Shown piece by piece: positions 62,550-64,000 of a DNA stretch of 64,000 nucleotides. Under the pieces are notes generated by a model. It had not been told where the DNA came from and ran no database searches. It saw nothing but the letters and a program-made list of their open reading frames with translations. Within the stretch, counting starts at the first letter, position 1; each line of letters opens with the position of its first letter. Location of the stretch: the NCBI GenBank assembly GCA_034423575.1, contig DAOUIF010000002.1:3762-67761 (forward strand), in the 5' to 3' direction. The position numbers and the translations under genes are program-made. This stretch comes from Bin87 sp034423575. GTDB lineage: Bacteria; Chloroflexota; Dehalococcoidia; Lucifugimonadales; UBA3495.

Positions 62550-63626
62550 TCAATCTACAAAAAGCTGCCCCTGTCTCGTTGGATCAGTTCCCGAGCCGGA
62601 CCAGGGCCACCCGAGGTATTCATAGGCCAGTCTGGTGGCGACGCGACCCCGCGGAGTGCGGTCGAGAAACCCTTGCTGAAGCAGGAACGGCTCCAGCACT
62701 TCCATTACGGTGCTGGCGTCCTCGCTCATAGACGCCGATAAGGTGTCCAGACCCACCGGGCCGCCATCGAACTTTTCGATGATGTTGGACAGTAGACGAT
62801 GGTCCGTTTCATCCAGCCCGCGGGCGTCAACACCCAGCCGGTCCAGCGACTCACGCGCCACGGGACCGGAAACCCGGTTGTCTGCCCGAACCAGGGCGTA
62901 ATCTCGGGCCCGGCGCAGCAGGCGGTTGGCGATCCGCGGCGTTCCGCGAGAGCGAACCGCCACCTCGCGAAGGCCTTCATCCTCAGCCTCGATTCCCAAA
63001 ATGCGGGCGGAACGGTTCACCACGGTTTCCATGTCGTCGTCCGAATAATAGTCGAGGCGAAAAATGGAACCGAACCGGTCGCGCAGCGGGGCGCTCACCA
63101 GGGAGTAACGCGTGGTGGCCCCAACCAGTGTGAAGGGGTTGATGCGCAGGTTGATGCTGCGGGCCGACAATCCCTTGCCCACCACCCAGGACAGGAAAAA
63201 GTCCTCCATCGCCGAGTACATCACCTCTTCGACAGCCCGGTTTAGCCGATGGATTTCATCAATGAAAAGCACGTCGTTGGGCTGCAAACCCGTGAGAATG
63301 GAGGCGATCTCGCTGGCCCGCTCGATGGCGGGACCAGACGTAACCTTGATGGTGGAGCCCATCTCGTGGGCGATGATGTTGGCCAGGGTGGTCTTGCCCA
63401 GCCCGGGCGGACCGTAAATGATCACGTGGTCCAGCGCCTCGCCACGCATCCGGGCCGCCTCCATGGCGATGCTCAGGTTTTCCCGCACCTGGGGCTGCCC
63501 GACGAAATCCTCCAGACGCGCCGGCCGCAGGCGAACGTCCTGCTCGCCGTCATCACCTTGAGTAGCCGGTGATATCGGGCGCGCCTCAGCGTCGATGCTG
63601 CCTTCTGGTCCCTGTGTGGCGGTCAT
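62550..63626 (-). CDS. ruvB: Holliday junction branch migration ATPase RuvB
   Basis: The 358-residue AAA+ helicase drives Holliday-junction migration with RuvA. It has LEDFVGQPQVRENLSIAMEAA (in part), Walker A YGPPGLGKTTLANII, Walker B LFIDEIHRLN, sensor VGATTRYSLVSAPLRDRF and the C-terminal winged helix ending GRVATRLAYEYLGW. About 35 polar residues precede the conserved part. RuvA and RuvC genes are not adjacent. A promoter with its -10 box at 63633-63638 lies so close to the ATG that the message is probably leaderless. Confidence 0.96.
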   Translation of the reverse strand: MTATQGPEGSIDAEARPISPATQGDDGEQDVRLRPARLEDFVGQPQVRENLSIAMEAARMRGEALDHVIIYGPPGLGKTTLANIIAHEMGSTIKVTSGPAIERASEIASILTGLQPNDVLFIDEIHRLNRAVEEVMYSAMEDFFLSWVVGKGLSARSINLRINPFTLVGATTRYSLVSAPLRDRFGSIFRLDYYSDDDMETVVNRSARILGIEAEDEGLREVAVRSRGTPRIANRLLRRARDYALVRADNRVSGPVARESLDRLGVDARGLDETDHRLLSNIIEKFDGGPVGLDTLSASMSEDASTVMEVLEPFLLQQGFLDRTPRGRVATRLAYEYLGWPWSGSGTDPTRQGQLFVD

Positions 63627-63632
63627 AATCGC

Positions 63633-63662
63633 ATTCTAGGGGCCCCGTCGTTCGGGGGTCAA
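63633..63662 (-). promoter_or_regulatory. Promoter of ruvB
   Basis: Minus-strand TTGACC (63657-63662) and TAGAAT (63633-63638) are 18 bases apart. The -10 box ends seven bases before the ATG, so transcription should begin at or next to the start codon. Confidence 0.55.
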
Positions 63663-63743
63663 CCGCGGCGGTGGCATGGTCGCGCGGCGGTGGTTCGATT
63701 AGAATCTGTGCGCTGACCGTGGCGGTCGGAGCGATGAGTTCGG

Positions 63744-63773
63744 TTGACGATGCGGAGCGGCCCTTGCTACACT
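63744..63773 (+). promoter_or_regulatory. Promoter of tRNA-Val(GAC)
   Basis: TTGACG (63744-63749) and TACACT (63768-63773) are 18 bases apart, with transcription expected within a few bases of the tRNA 5' end. Confidence 0.55.
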
Positions 63774-63783
63774 CAAGACCAGC

Positions 63784-63860
63784 GGGCGGTTAGCTCAGTT
63801 GGTTAGAGTACTTGCTCGACACGCAAGAGGTCAGTGGTTCGAGTCCACTACCGCCCACCA
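63784..63860 (+). tRNA. tRNA-Val (anticodon GAC)
   Basis: Acceptor GGGCGGT/ACCGCCC, anticodon stem CTTGC/GCAAG with loop TCGACAC (anticodon GAC), T arm with TTCGAGT, discriminator A and encoded CCA give a complete cloverleaf. Confidence 0.95.
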
Positions 63861-63983
63861 AGCTGGACAAAATCAAGAACCTTTCACATCAGGTTCACCC
63901 TGGGCTTATAGGCGCCCTTGGCAGTATCCATAGTGAGGCCGCGATTGGCTTGACGATGGAAAGGTCGTCGTGGCAGTCACAAA

Positions 63984-64000
63984 GGGTCCGTAGCTCCAAT
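63984..64000 (+). tRNA. Possible 5' end of another tRNA (partial)
   Basis: The last 17 bases read GGGTCCGTAGCTCCAAT, which fits a 7-base acceptor strand, TA at positions 8-9 and the GCTC of a D arm, as in several tRNA-Arg genes. The rest lies beyond the window, so identity is unknown. Confidence 0.4.

Noticed and set aside
62481..62555. Direct repeat TTATGTCAATC at 62481-62491 and 62545-62555 flanking AATCCTGAATT and CATCCGATG sequence
   Set aside because: The second copy includes the ruvB stop. The stretch vaguely recalls the repeat at 26188 but lacks its inverted ends, so I could not support an element.

Overview
The window is GC-rich bacterial chromosome with dense gene packing, short leaders and mostly housekeeping or catabolic genes. 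I see no prophage, insertion sequence, CRISPR array or rRNA. The gene set points to a member of the Chloroflexota, most likely a SAR202/Dehalococcoidia-like heterotroph. Supporting traits are a coenzyme F420 operon with luciferase-like (LLM) oxidoreductases, a split B12-dependent methylmalonyl-CoA mutase, a fused hydantoinase/oxoprolinase, an archaeal-type fructose-bisphosphate aldolase/phosphatase, peptide ABC transporters with proline/threonine-rich lipoproteins, RNase J and NIPSNAP proteins. This assignment is inference; no database search was possible.

Layout. 1-1167 (-): the start of a thiE-type gene and two FmdB zinc ribbons. 1168-1918: gene-free, with a palindromic repeat. 1919-10002 (+): an orphan peptide-binding lipoprotein, polA, a CitE-like lyase, folB and a double-domain SagB-type nitroreductase. 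10029-10982 (-): a TPR/HIRAN-like protein. 11150-18289 (-): a six-gene run yvcK(glmR)-glmS-phosphonoacetate-hydrolase-like-thrB-lysC-glycosyltransferase behind a good promoter. 18392-27294: an LLM oxidoreductase, a class IV aminotransferase divergent from a 1242-residue hydantoinase A/B fusion, a Uma2 protein, a fumarylacetoacetase-family hydrolase and a hydroxyacid dehydrogenase, with a second palindromic repeat between the last two. 27458-35800: tRNA-Arg(TCT), the mutase small subunit, then DUF177-rpmF-fabD-nusB-acpP-UDG-rnj-ftsK. 35964-37620: a PHP hydrolase and an oligopeptide ABC ATPase. 37638-42824 (-): holA, methylmalonyl-CoA epimerase, acyl-CoA dehydrogenase, mutase large subunit and NIPSNAP. 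43179-53923: an HtrA-like lipoprotein, tRNA-Arg(TCG) and tRNA-His, a peptide ABC transporter without its ATPases, a DUF255 protein, aspS with an apparent CTG start, and a LysN-like aminotransferase. 54012-56372: FBP aldolase/phosphatase and a zinc-ribbon/TPR membrane protein. 56385-62377 (-): cofG-cofH-cofD-cofC-LLM-fabI. 62550-end: ruvB, tRNA-Val(GAC) and probably the first bases of another tRNA.

How the genes work together. The mutase subunits, epimerase and acyl-CoA dehydrogenase describe propionyl-CoA or branched-chain/odd-chain acyl catabolism into succinyl-CoA. The FBP aldolase/phosphatase, YvcK and GlmS suggest gluconeogenic growth with amino-sugar synthesis as a sink. The F420 operon supplies a cofactor for LLM oxidoreductases, two of which are present. 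Two peptide-binding lipoproteins, one permease pair and one unlinked ATPase gene suggest uptake systems that share ATPases encoded elsewhere.

Most interesting points: the yvcK-glmS operon; residue-level support that the split mutase acts on methylmalonyl-CoA; an InhA-like active-site pattern in FabI; an apparent CTG start for aspS; a probably leaderless ruvB; and two palindromic intergenic repeats. I did not find a system I could honestly call new.
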